Below the pieces are notes generated by a model. That model was given only the letters and a program-made list of their open reading frames with translations, ran no database searches and had not been told where the DNA came from. Of a DNA stretch of 64,000 nt, positions 40,660 through 53,600 are shown piece by piece (the first letter of the stretch is position 1; each line of letters starts with the position of its first letter). The stretch lies in contig JBBELK010000517.1 of NCBI GenBank assembly GCA_037783545.1, positions 496,001 to 560,000 of the forward strand, in the 5' to 3' direction. Source of the DNA: Henricia sp. BOLD:AAB3569 (Eukaryota; Echinodermata; Asteroidea; Spinulosida; Echinasteridae). A program made the translations under genes and the position numbers.

Positions 40660-41000
40660 ATGTGTGTGTGAGCTTTCGTAGAAACAACTACTTCACCCCT
40701 CATTGCAACTGTGCCTTATTATAGCTCGGCTGGTAGAGCGTCTGCCCGGTGAGTCAGAGGTCTCGTGTTCGAATCCCGATAATAAAGCCCTAAGGATTTT
40801 TCTCTCATCCCAAGCTTGGTTGTTTCATTTCAATGGTGATTATAGGGACCATACCAGATGTTGTGTTCGATTCATTGCATCTGATAAAGTAGTTGTTCCT
40901 ACGAAAGCTCGTGCGACGTTTATTTTTAGTAAGCTTATAATAAGTTCTACTGTATATATAATTTTTGTGTTATTCTAAAGCTAACACGGCTGATCTACCA
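40660..41000 (+). mobile_element. Penelope-like element 3' end with hammerhead-like motif
   Basis: ctgataaagtagttgttcct followed by acgaaagctcgtgcgac (40881-40917) resembles the ctgatga-stem-gaaa hammerhead core found in Penelope-like element terminal repeats, here with a G-to-A change in ctgatga. Downstream tttatttttagt and ctaacacggctgatctacc also fit PLE tails. An inverted partial copy (gagctttcgtagaaacaact) lies at 40670-40695. A tRNA-like head (40731-40790) lies between. Confidence 0.55.
40726..40790 (+). repeat. tRNA-like sequence inside the PLE fragment
   Basis: ttattatagctcggctggta (A box) and gtgttcgaatcccgataata (B box), with acceptor-like ttattat/ataataa. The anticodon stem has a mismatch and a long loop, so a pol III-type SINE head is likelier than a tRNA. 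Confidence 0.55.
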
Positions 41001-41319
41001 TTTTGAAATTTGAATGTTTCAGTATTTTTAGAGTTGTATATATACATACAGATATACGGGTTGTGACTTATTTTGGTTAATGTTAGTTTAGTACACATCA
41101 TTTTGTATTTCTTTAATGTATAAGAACTAAGAAAATCGTGGCCTTTTAGGAAGGGGAGGGGGTGCGGGAGTGTTGAGGAATTATTAATACACAATTGCAA
41201 TAATTAATCTCAGTTTTAGGTTCATTTTGCTCGGAGCCTGTAAATGCGTACCTTGAGAATGATACCTGTTTATCGTGCACGCAAATTATTTTGAGAGTTG
41301 TCCCTTTAGGGCAATTCCA

Positions 41320-41672
41320 TTGATTCAGAATTGCATTTCAGAGACTTTGAGGGCTCGTAATGCTTCACGTATTCAAGTTGTTTGATTTTAAACACATGCA
41401 TGCATGTTCTTCAAGCATCCTTGATTCCTGAAAATTTTATTGTAATGCAGCCATTCTCAATATGCGAGGTACGTTAAAAAAAACTCACTCATTGAGTACG
41501 TCTGAAACCGAGTGGTTTTTTTTTTACCTATATTATTCTTGTTGAGAATGGGATTTTCAGGAATTACACTTCCATCAAGGATGCTTGAAGAACATGCGTT
41601 TAAAATCGAACAACTTGAACACGTGAAGCATTACAGGCCCTCAAAGACTCTGAATTTATGGAATTGCGGTAT
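41320..41672. mobile_element. Fold-back element
   Basis: cagagactttgagggc ... gttcttcaagcatccttga at the left pairs with tcaaggatgcttgaagaac ... gccctcaaagactctg at the right. The loop is about 75 bases and includes a poly-T. Confidence 0.82.
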
Positions 41673-43054
41673 ACGGTTTACAGGTTCAGTAGAATATTGT
41701 ACCGATTCGATTCGCTATATATCTCCGGCCCGTATTCTGTATATTTTGAAATGTTTATAATAAATTCCAAATGTGAGTATTAAAGGCCTGTAGATGATCT
41801 GTTTTTGAGCGATTCTGCGAATAAAACCATTATAAATCAGAAGACAGACATCAACAAACTCATCCTAAGAAATTTCAGCTTTGTCAAATGTACCACGTTT
41901 AAAAAAAAACCATGAAAATCCATATGCATTTTTCTGGTCTTGGCGGGGTGTTTCAAATATTCGTTCTCAGTTGATCGGGTACTATGTGGCTTGCGTCATG
42001 CACTCTGTGGCGCACATACTGCGTGTGCGCGCGATCCATAAAAATGCATCGCGTTGGAACACGCACACGGAGTACACAGCGCCCATGCATTTTGGACCGC
42101 GTAGATCTAGATGCGAACAAAAAATAAGTAAATCGTTTGCAAACGATCTAAATAATTTTATCTTTACGGATTATTTTCTGGTAAAATTATATCATTTTGA
42201 GCGAAAACCTTTCGTTGGATAGTTGCTATTAATTAAATCTTTACTTTCAGAACTTTTCCCCTGTAAACTCGTCGATTACTTTTTGGGCCATATTTTGCAG
42301 ATGAAACTTTTTTACGAAATCCGGGAACAACAGCCCTACATAACCGAAGAATGTTGATAAGCGGTTGTACAAATTTCAGCGAAATAGAATGCAGTACAAT
42401 AAAAAAAAAACTTGAAAATTATGGTTTTGAATGAATGAATGAATGAATGGTAAACAAAATCGTTTGCGAACGATTTTTAGGTACCTTTGCTATCAACGTT
42501 TTTAGTCGTTTGTTTTATAAACTCATGAAGCGAATTTTTAGGTAAGCCTGCGAATACATGATCTCTCACAAATTATTAAATTAATTGACCATTGCGCTGA
42601 GCTTGAAAAATATAATCGGCCAGTTAAAATAATTGGATTTTCAATGAAAGTTGTTCGTGAATGAGTTTGAGTATTGACAATTTTCAAATTGACACTCGGC
42701 CTCATTTCAGATGCTGAGCCATTGTGTTTACGTCACGCGTCTTTTCATTTGCAAATGTTATTACAAAAGAATGCGCCGCGACCCTCGTTTTCGACGACAA
42801 AATTAAATTCCTCATTACGTCAGGGAAATCGATTAGGAAGGGGGAAATAGACAAGTCGGCTATCGTCAAGCACGCGTACAACGCTTAGGCCTAAGCGTGA
42901 AAAAACCTTGCTTGATAAAAATGAGGTGATCGACCTGGCTATTTATATCACATGAGGATTTCACTGCGGGTAACGTTCTCTACTAAGCAAGAGTTTTAAA
43001 TTGTACATAAGCAAATTTGTGTGCTTAAACACCTATTAAATTGGGCCCTGGTAG

Positions 43055-43215
43055 GCCTACCACCGCCGCAAAAGAGAAGCAGTGAAAACGGCAAACAAAA
43101 CACGTTGCCCCATCCAGCTTACTTCTGGGCCTTTTTCAAATTTCGACTTGGGCTCCGGCTTCATGTAAACCACATGGAGAAGGAGGCGGAGACGAAGCCG
43201 AGATTTGGAAAAGCC
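43055..43215. repeat. Short imperfect hairpin
   Basis: ggcctttttcaaatttcgac/ttgggctccggcttc pairs with gaagccgagatttgg/aaaagcccc around an accacatgg centre. Confidence 0.6.
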
Positions 43216-43414
43216 CCTAGGTCGCAATGTTGAGAAACCGGGTCTTTCAGAGCCACACTTCTCCAAACAAGATCATTTCTGACATGGCGCACCTTAAATC
43301 ACATAATATTAACTAGGCCAACTGTCTTTACCAACCTTTATGTCACTGTCTGACTTTTATGATTTGACTTTATTGCTCGAGTATGCCAAAAAAGATATTT
43401 AAACTGGAGCGTGG

Positions 43415-43475
43415 TGTCCCCCCCCCCCCCCCCCTCCCCCCCCCCCCTCCCCCCTCCCACCCCCCTGCCCCCCGA
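43415..43475. repeat. Poly-C tract
   Basis: About 55 bases of C with scattered T. An assembly-sensitive homopolymer. Confidence 0.9.
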
Positions 43476-44606
43476 GATTGCAAATTCCCGTCGTTTTCTT
43501 CCCATGGATTGTAGTTTGGGGAGCCGAGGTATTTTATAGGATTCCTAGGTGAAAACGAAATAAATTTTCTGGAAACATCTGAACACGCTCCTTTAATAAT
43601 AATATTGTTTTGACAATAACATTGTAGTGCTTTGCCTGATTTTTCCATTTTGGGGATGAAATAGTATTTCACCTTCAAAATCACATGAAGCTTGGTTAAA
43701 ACGTGTCTGGGCAAAAGTTGCAGTCTTGCAGAACAAGAAAATATAGGCAGGGGCATACTGACCACGCCCACGTGGCAGAAAACGGGGAATTCCCGGACCC
43801 AGCAAAAAGTTAGTCAGGTACCCTGACTCAAACGAATGACCTGATCGTGATATGGATGTACAGTCTGCTTGTTCATTCAACTCTGTTCTGGATTGTGTGC
43901 GGCGATATCGTTAGGATGGTTACATCGCGAAAATTATAAACTAAAACTGGGTGAAAGAGAACGAGTAAGTTGTGGATGTTGAAATACTTCATTTATTGCA
44001 CAGGTATTGTCCGGTATCATTTGTTTTCGGGCTGTGAGTGTGAATCATCACTGTGATGCTGATTACATATCGCATGCATTGGCAATAATAAGGCCAATTG
44101 AATGAAATTAGATCATGAGATTCAGAGATAATACTAGACAGAATAATTCTGTCCCTACGAGATTTCCCGTAGGGACAGAAGGTACCTCTTTCATACAGTG
44201 GATTTTTGTCATTTTGCCTGGAAAATAGAATCACACCCAAATATTTCCTCCTAGTTGTGTCCTACAGTGGTTTTAGATGTCCATGATTGGAAAATGATTG
44301 GAAAGAAATACTTACAACACCGTTTTTGAAGCCAAACGTTGCTCTCACATTGAAACTCAACAGCAGTTCCTGTCGTGCAATGTGTAAATCTCGACGTGAA
44401 ATCTCGCGAGAATGTACACTAGTTGGGCCTGCCCAATGCCCAATTGCAGACAGACTGTATCAAGCCTTATCGTTAATCGGGCACAAATACATTTACACGT
44501 ACGCAGTCCTTTCCGTGCCGCTAGCGCTGTACGCACTGAGGAAATGACTTGGCTGCTCTTTCCGACGGCTGTTTCATTACTTAACACTTAATGTCAACCA
44601 TGTCAC

Positions 44607-44945
44607 AATAATCCGCTCCCCAATCGCCACCAAACTCCGTCTGATAGTTCTTGAGACACTCACCTTGCGTGTGTCTACGGAATTTCGGTACCATTTGACC
44701 ACTAAATTCTCCGAAAATAATTTTGGGAAATGAACGGGAACATGTGTGATGCATCCACATGCATTTTACCGAATGCCTCAATCATGCATGTGGATGCATC
44801 GCACATGTTCCCGTTCATTTCCCAACATTATTTTCGGAGAATTTAGTGGACAAATGGTACCGAAATTCCGTAGACACACGCAAGGTGAGTGTCTCAAGAA
44901 CTAGTATCAGACAGAGTTTGGTGGCGATTGGGGAGCGGATTATTG
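44607..44945. repeat. Long near-perfect inverted repeat
   Basis: Two arms of about 155 bases (ataatccgctccccaatcgc ... gatgcatccacatgca and tgcatgtggatgcatcgcac ... ggggagcggattat) flank a loop of about 25 bases. Differences between the arms are few. It is intergenic, between the NACHT-TPR gene and ACSF3. Confidence 0.88.
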
Positions 44946-45774
44946 CGCTAGCCAAAAACGTTTCGGTCCGATCTTAAAGTTCAGGCGCCGCCATATTGGA
45001 AAAAAACAACATAACCTATGGGGGATACTATATCCCCCATAGTTCTATGGGTACCCCGCACCAACAAATTTCATTATGCCATGGTTATAAACACAAAAGC
45101 TGCAAAACACAGATCGCGATTGCACAACTGAAATGGAAACGTTTTGCATGGGAGTAGTTTGCATCAGATTTTCCCCCTTTTTTTGCAATATTGAAGGCGC
45201 ACATATTTGTGCATGCAAATTGTGACCAGTTTTTAAACCTACTAGACCTACATGTATTTCTTTGGTAGACAAAAACAGTGTCAAGAAATGTTTCATGTCG
45301 AACAATTAATCAATAAAGGGATACTATTTATATCAACCAATTAACTTAATTACATCAATGTGAGTAAATGCCAAGTGTTTTTTTTAGAGGCCCTCAAAAG
45401 TTGAAGATTTTTGATATGGCCACAATTTTTGTATATCTTTTTGTATATATATATACACGTATCAAAACGAGTTAAATTTTACTGAAGAAAATCCACAATA
45501 ACTTTAGTTCGAAGAACCCTCGGGCAATGAGAGAGTCGAATTCCTAATTTTAAAGGGTTTTTTAAGCCTTTTAAATAAAAATTTATTTGATTGGAACACT
45601 TGAACATTTTGGTGAATCTGCCTAATTAATGGAAGTGAATGTATTGCTCTTACAAAAAATGTGATGAAATGGAAAGCGCCCTCGTTAGCACCCATCACAT
45701 TATTTTTTAGCTTGGTTAGTTTTAAATTCAAGCGCTAATTATCTTATTACTCTACGCATCATAATTCAGAAGTA

Positions 45775-46456
45775 GGCTTGTGCGGTATTGGGTTATGGGA
45801 CACCGCGGTATGCCCTGAAAAAATACCGCGGTAATCGGTATTACCGAGTACTTTTCTATTACATGTATGTTAAACAATAAGCCATTTTGAAGTACCTAGG
45901 CCTATGCATTCAGAAATTATTTTGATGCAAGTTTCATGTCGTCCAAAATTGCTCCGGTAGTATCCGTAGTCTCCCAACATCGTGAGTTTTTATGCCTGTC
46001 CTTCATTTTAAGGAGCGCGATCGCGCAGGCGCTTCAACCGGGCTAGCGATCCGAATGAACTGATCGATCGATTGTACACAGCACTTCATTGCAGCTGCCA
46101 GCCAGCCAAATACATTGCACATAACGGTGTTACAAGTGAGTGTGTCAAGGTGAAAGTATTACCAACTCCGCACGGAGCATGTGCGTGCCAGTATTTCTAA
46201 AGAAGAAAGGTACCTTTATGTACAACAATATCTTGCACAACACCCAAATTCTCAATGCTGTTCGTTTCCATGACTTTGTGTCACGCAAATTTTCTTTTTA
46301 CCCAGGTAATATTTTCACGATACTGCGGTAATGAACTCTATACCGAGTTCGCCGGTATTTCGGTATTTCCTTGAGAGCAATCGGTATTAATTGGTATTTT
46401 TAAAATACCATTATAGTAACTTACTACTCGGTATTACCAAAATACCGCACAAGCTG
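45775..46456. mobile_element. GCTTGTGCGGTATT TIR element
   Basis: The ends gcttgtgcggtattgg and accaaaataccgcacaagc, with repeated ggtattaccg/cggtaat words just inside both ends. It ends about 160 bases before the ACSF3 start codon, so it may overlap the promoter or 5' UTR region. Confidence 0.78.
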
Positions 46457-46615
46457 AAGCGCTTAGAAAGAGTAGACGTACCTGCACGTGAGGGCACACA
46501 ACGGCATGGTTAAAAATGTATCTTTTTAGTATACGTTTATTTACAACTGGAATGCATGTTATATTTCATTCAAACAACAAATGAACTGATGAAAATCTCT
46601 ACTTCTAATTTCAGC

Positions 46616-47638
46616 ATGGGTATAGTGAGGCTTTTCTCATCTAGTTCTACCTTGCATCTTGTTCAACAGTGGTCAAGATGCCTTCCTTTCTCTTGTGGAC
46701 GTGCTGCCAGATTTACATGTATTTATCAGAATCATCTCCACGACGTTCTCCAAACCGCTCGCGGCCTTCATTTATGCAAATACCACACTTTATCCAACAC
46801 AGTACGACCTCCATTCCTGAACATTATGAAAGAAGGCTACCTCGAGAGAACTGCGATTGTGGACTGTTTAGGAAACCATACCTATAGTGACCTCATAAAG
46901 TCTAGCACCGCCCTCGCGCAGTATTTACTGGCCGTCACGCCCCGTGACGATGCGGCACAAAAGAAGGGCTCTGGGGTCATACTAAACGGAGAACGTGTAG
47001 CGTTGCTTTGCCCGAATAACATATCCTTCGTGGTGTCGCAGTTTGCGGTTTGGATGAGCGGGTGCACCGTCGTGCCTCTGTGCAATGTACATCCAGAGCC
47101 CGAGTTGGAATATATCATACAGGATTCTCAGAGCTCAGTTGTCATAGCAACGAAGCAGTATTCCAAAACGGCTCACTCGCTAGCTGAGAAAAACAATTTA
47201 AAAGTGCTGATTTTAAATGAAGATATCTTTCTCAAACAAGGAAACTCAGATTTATGTGAATCAAATTCTAGACCTGACGACGATACTTTGACATCTGAGA
47301 CGAATATTCTAGAAGCGTCAAACTGTAACTTTAGCGATTCAGAATTGATTGAAAAGCCCGTTTTGACTCGGAAATGGAACCAAGTTCAGTGGCGGAACCG
47401 CAAAGCAATGATCGTGTACACCAGTGGAACGACCGGTCGACCTAAGGGAGTCGTGCAAACCTTTGCTGCCCTGCAGGCCCAAATCACCATGCTGCTTCAT
47501 GCCTGGGAGTGGAACGCCAATGACGTCATTCTGCACGTTCTGCCACTGCACCACGTTCACGGTCTGGTGAATCTGTTAGCTTGTCCGCTGTGGTGTGGGG
47601 CAACATGTGTTATGTTGACAGATTTCAATGCTGACAGG
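46616..47638 (+). CDS. ACSF3: ACSF3 exon 1: presequence and N-terminal adenylation core
   Basis: 341 codons in one exon, donor AGG|gtgagg. It includes the predicted mitochondrial presequence, [19 protein letters not shown], the LLCPNN strand, and [13 protein letters not shown] near the end. The open frame extends back to an ATG at 46556. Confidence 0.93.
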
Positions 47639-50600
47639 GTGAGGCTGTAGAAATTATTGTCCTGCAACCTTGAACGATAGTTAAAAGCCAAATATAACGC
47701 TCGTAACCGGGACGGCCTAAAATGTAACACAAGTTTCAGTCCCGGTTACGCGAGTTATATTATAAATTTGTACACGGGGTTTTTAGAAAGGCATGTTGTC
47801 ACACTATTTTTTTAACCATTTTGGGTCCTAATAGTTATCTCTATAGAATAACTAAAACTTATTTCTTTTATTTTGAGACAAGACAAAGGTATTTTCTGGA
47901 AAATATGGTTTGTGTTGCCACAATGCCCCCTTTACCGTAAAAAGACGCAATTGCAAACTCACTTGACTACAACCAGTTGTTGCACAGAGTAACACATAAC
48001 ATTTTGGTTAGTTTAATGGGCCTGTGACATGCTAAACAACTTTGTGCCTAAGCTTTGCTTCATAATGACGGATTACTTGTTCAGCAAGACATACTATTGT
48101 TCGTTAGGATGTAAAATCAATAAAAGGTGGCCTTTTTCAAATTTGAAGATTTCATTGCAATAAATCACAGACAGAGGGCGCTGTTTTGAGTGCATCACAG
48201 AAGGAAGACAGAAGGGAAAAGTTAAGAAAAAAACATAAGACTTCAAGTTGGACTTGTGGCAAATTGCTGCAGTTTCTACCCCCAGTTTTGTCATGGCTTA
48301 CAGCAGGCAACATGTAAAACAAACTCAAACAGCCATGGATTACAAAAGTTTCAGGAAAATTGAGAAAAAAAGTGGAATCTTTTGTGCACAGTTGAATGTG
48401 ATTTTCCTGTGTTTGCCTCTTGTAACATCGTGACCTTGGTCATGAATATGCATATTTGCATTAGCATAAAAACTAAAAACTTGTTTTAACCCCCAAAGCA
48501 AGCTCCAAATAGGATTGTTATGACTTTAACTGAGTAGAGTGGTTTTAAAGCATAGATTTAATTGATAACAATCCTAAATAAGGGGCCCTTTAAAGGGTTG
48601 TGGGTTCAAATCCCGGTCCGCTCCATCCAACATACATGTAAATGTACCCAAGGTACATTTGTACTTTGGCACATTTTGCTTCACTCTAAATGGGTACGTG
48701 TACCTGGTGAGAGGGTAGTGAATGTTGATGTGTTTAATAAGCCTTTTAGTGCTTGAAAGACAGCGGGGCTGTATACTTCCCAGAGAGTTGAAATGGTATA
48801 TGGTCATTCTATAAATTGGGGTCCAATTTTTCTGTCCCCGTTACATCTGACATCTTGTAAAATGTTGTAGTTTGTAAATTCAGGACATATTCTTTAAATG
48901 CCTTCTATCTTAAAGAGTGATTACATTGAAGACATTTTTAATGATACTTGTGGGGTACCGTAGCCGAGTGGTTAGGGCCATTGACTCGCAATCATGGGTG
49001 AAAACTTGGGGTTGCAGGTTCGAATCCGGCTGTGGTACCTGTGCCCTTGGGCAAGGCACTCAACCACACTTGCTCCATCCTTCGTAAGGGATGTAAAGCC
49101 GTTGGTCCAGTGTGTTAGGTAATGGTAACGCACTCTAAAGATCCCAGAGCATTCTTTCCTAAAGAGCAAGGGGATTCCCCGGTGTCTCTGGCCATTTCTA
49201 ATTCTAATTCTTCATGGGTTTCCTCACGCTTACGAGTGACAGTGCAATGAGCACTATTGAGGAATCCTTGGTATGAATACCAGAAAGAAATAATAATAAT
49301 AGCAAATGGCACATGTCAGGTGTAACGCGGGACAGAAAAATGTCACACTTTGGACCCCAAATTTATGGAATGACCCGAATGAATCGTGAGCCCTATGATC
49401 AGGGGTAGGCACCTTGATCAGGGGTAGGCACCTTGATCAGGGGTAGGCACCTTGATCAGGGGTAGGCACCTTGATCGGGGGTAGGCACCTTGCTTGGTTT
49501 TCCCAGTTAAGTGTGTGGAATAAAATTAGAAGCTTAGCTCCCATAAACAATTATCAATAATCTGTGATATGTTATATACCTAGCTCTGACCACATCTTTC
49601 TTTGGTACATGTACGGTGTAGGTATGGGACAGGCTTCTGGAAGACTCCACTCCTAGGATCAACCTATTCATGGCCGTTCCCACTGTCTACGCCAAACTCA
49701 TTGAGCGCTTTGAGTCAAAGTTCAAAGGTAACAAGGTCAGGGCGTTTATCAAGGCTAAACTGACAAACCAAGTCAGGTGAGAATTCTTCTATTGCTTGAT
49801 TGCGTTTAAACTAGGTTTTGATATGCAGTTTCACATTTTGGAAACCGAATAACTGCCACTTTAAAGGTAGTATACATGATTGGTAAACCGTTTCATCCCC
49901 CTGTGTGATTGAAGGTATGCAAAAATCGGCTCTGTCAAAAAATGGTTTACAGATACTTCGCCCCAAAACCACTTCGCCCTGAACCACGGCCTGTGCACGA
50001 AGTGGTATTGGGGCGAAATGGCCTTTGGGTGAAGTCGGCTTCACGGCGAAGTGGTCCAGGGCGAGGTTGTTTTGGGGCGAAATGAATTTACGTCTCGCGA
50101 GACGAAAAATAATTGTTTTGCTCATTTCTTAAAGACTATAGCACTTTAGACAAAACCATTTCGGGAGAAGTTTTCTTACCGTCATCGTGTTTATATTGTG
50201 TAAGTTATGTGTAAATCTGTGAAAATTTCTGATTCCTTGAGATACCAATCATGTGTACTGCCTTTAATACAGGGATTCAGTTGGTTAATATACAAATAAT
50301 GAATGTTTATGAGGTAATAGATTCAATGTTCTATTCCATGAGGCGAAGCCGAGTGAAATAGAACATTGAATCTGTCACTGAATGAAATTATTCGTACTAT
50401 TGCACAAATTTTTAACATTTCATTGTTTGTTTTATAAAACTCACCAATCATCCTTCAGTACAGCCGTGCCTACTTTATGTGCGTAATGCGTAGTTCGAGT
50501 GGATATACGTCATGTACATTGCGCTTCGGTGAATATACAACGGTGCGGGGTGTGTTGTACCGAATAATAAACGACACGTGACCGATGACAAACCAATCAG

Positions 50601-53600
50601 ATGACTGGAGATTTATTCAGGTTTTTTTTAATAAAAGACAGTTGTCCACGTTTGTAAGAAATTTAAATATATAAATATGAATCCAATATTAACAATGAAG
50701 ATAAACTAGTAATGCGTATGCACCCCTACCATTCCCAAATATGAAACACATTGTACGTGAAAATGGTGAAACTAAATTAAATGAAATTCTAAAATTCACA
50801 GGTCCAGGGTCGCCGGTGCCGACAGGTCTGGTCCTGTCAAAATCAAGCAAAAATTTACTTTTCCGAAAAAAGGAAAATTAAACCTGTCCTTAAACTATTT
50901 TGGCAGTTTTCAGAGAAAGTAAATTTCGAGAAAAATGACATTTTTTTCACACATGGACGGGGTCGTCAGTCCCGACAGGATCAGTATGGTCAAATTTGAC
51001 GAAAAATCGACTTTTCTGGAAATGTGACTCAATAAAAAAGGAAAGAGGGAATTTTTTTTAGCAATTTCATAAAGCTGTCGGGAGAAATATATGCTTAATG
51101 CAAAATTGATTTACATTAGCAGTCAAAATGGTATGAATGTCAACTTGGGTATTTATAAAGTAGCAAATAAACAGTCTGTAATATTACACATTACGTACAA
51201 TTTTGGCTGCTAACGCAATTTTTCAAAGCAGAGAAATGTTTAATTAAAAACAAAATTATGCTAAACAGCTTTTAAAAATTGGCCCCTGATCATGAATTTG
51301 TATTTTATGAAAATTGCGTTTCATCTTTGGGAGAGTTTATTCTGGAAATAAACCAGTACTTAAAATACCCTTAAAATTGATATTTTTGTTGAAGGTTGAT
51401 GGTTGTGGGTTCAGCAGCTATTCCAAGACCAGTACTAGAGCACTGGGAAGCTATCACTGGGCATCGATTACTGGAGCGCTATGGTATGACTGAACTAGGG
51501 ATGGCGCTCGCTAACCCACTACACGGACCCAGAGTCCCGGGTAAGGTGTAGCTGCCTTTTAAGTTTTTTTGGAGAATGCATGTTCACATTTTAAATCTTG
51601 GTTTTAAACACCGTTAGATAAAATTGGCTCTTTTTGGAAAATTGAGGGACCGGAGCAATAAAACCACTGGGCCTCATACATTGTAGCTCACCTGTCAAAT
51701 GTGCTGGTGGTCTTGGGTTCAAATCCCAACATTCTATAGACATGAGGCTAGTTTCCATATAATCATAATGTGAACAATCTGAACACACCCTTTAACTGTG
51801 GCTGTTGCCAACTTTTCTGACTATACTATCCGTATAATCTTTCACTTTGAGGCAAAGTTAATATTGGTCAGTTGTTGTAGTTTATATTTAATACCCGGTA
51901 TGGCATGGCAATATAGGCCTCTTCACACTACCCATTTCTGACCCGGGTAACTTTCTTCCCGGGTAGCTCCAAATAACCTGGGTTGAATTTTCGTTTCACA
52001 AGACAAATTTTAACCCGGAGAAACACTTACCCGGGTCGTCTCTTACACGGGTCATTAACGACCCATTTTCCACTGCAGTTCTGCACGCGAACCTACCCGG
52101 GCACACCAACCAGAGGCTTGGTTTGCGATCATAGCAAGAAACATATTTCTGACATGATTTAACGGTCAGCTTTACACGTCAGCAACCAAAGCTGATGAAG
52201 AATGGCACCCGTGATCGGGGCTGTGTTCCACTTATGCAAACGTTGCCAACGTTCGCAACTACCTACAGTGCTTTTGTGCACTCGTCTAAATCAGGGTACC
52301 AGTTTGTTGGCGTAACGTTGCAAACGTTTGCAATGTTCTCATATTTGGAACGCAGCAATATGGCGATGCCGATCGACATGAAAACATCGCTGGCGATAAT
52401 GCTTCTTGAATTTTCCTAACTTTTGTGCGGTGTTCGTGTCCAAGGACACGCTAACCCGGTTCTCACGACAAACACTAACCCGGAGAATCGTCTCAAGGCT
52501 GCCGTTAACACCAAGATTTGTGGGTTAACTTAACTCCTGACCAGGGCTAGACATTTTTGGCCACTTAACCCGAGTAATTCGTAACCCCAAGATTTGCCGT
52601 GGGAAACGAGCCCTTAACCCGGGTACGCACCATCAAAATCTGCAGCAGTCCCAACTATTTTGTCCTGGATTGTAGGTTGTGTATACTATATACTCTTTGA
52701 ATAATTATATAATATTAGATGGCTTTGAGGGTGATATGAGAATATACCGCACCTGTCATTTTCATGACGCGTGCGGTATATTCTCATATCACTCAAAAAG
52801 ACATCCAAAATTATTATTGTATACAAAATGTAGCTGATACCTTCTTTGTTTTGTAAGATTTCTCACAAGATTTGTGTCCGTTTGGTGTTGAAAACTTTAG
52901 TTCATGTGCAACGTTTACAACTGCATAAGCTTTTGTTACTGTTGTACATCATTTTTTTTATACCATACTTGCGTGCAACGGGCAATGCATTTACTCTTTG
53001 CATGACGCACGCGTGTGCGTCCAGTGTAGATGCACATTGGATTTTGGTTCTGTGCTGCACAGTTGAGTATCAGAAACGCACGGTATCCGCAAAATAGCTT
53101 CATTTTATATTATTATATAATGTACTTTTTCCTTTTTTTGTGCCCAACAGGAGCAGTTGGCAACCCACTGCACACAGTAAATGTGCGCATTGTGGATGGC
53201 AATGGTAACGTCTGTGTCAGTGGTAACTCTAAGAGGTCAAAGGTCAAACCAGGGTCAGAGGTCATTGAGGGTGAGCTTCAGGTCAAAGGCCCAGCAATCT
53301 TCAAGGAATATTGGAATCGACCCGAGGCCACTGCCAAGTCTTTTACCGAGGACGGCTGGTTTAAAACAGGTACATTGTAGGGCAGAAGAACTGGATTTGA
53401 ATCCTGGTGGTTCGAATCCCGGTGGAGCCCAGTTGATTTTCACTGCATCCAGCAAGCCGGGCAGTGGTTTGGGTAAAATCTTAAGTGATATCTGGGTTTA
53501 TCCCTCTGTAGGAATTTTTTTTAAAAATCTATTTTGGCAGGTTTCAAAAACTAATCTTCTTGGGAAAATGAAATTTTTGACAAATCCAGAGGGTCAAAAA

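Larger units (their letters stand above)
37629..46614. other. Intergenic region between the NACHT-TPR gene and ACSF3
   Basis: No conserved coding frame was found. It is filled with the MITEs, fold-back elements, the Penelope-like piece and the poly-C tract listed separately. AATAAA at 40506 and 41758 are possible but distant poly-A signals. The ACSF3 promoter and a 5' UTR exon should lie near its right end but are not identifiable. Confidence 0.6.

Noticed and set aside
41881..42222. 113-codon plus-strand frame
   Set aside because: Contains MITE-like GC-rich words (cgtgtgcgcgcgatcc) and no conserved domain; probably chance.
44287..44547. 86-codon plus-strand frame
   Set aside because: No recognised motif, no matching splice partners, and it lies in repeat-rich intergenic DNA.
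48958..49042. Functional tRNA with long variable arm
   Set aside because: It continues directly into the S1 SINE body that also occurs at 18140-18405; the anticodon stem is imperfect.
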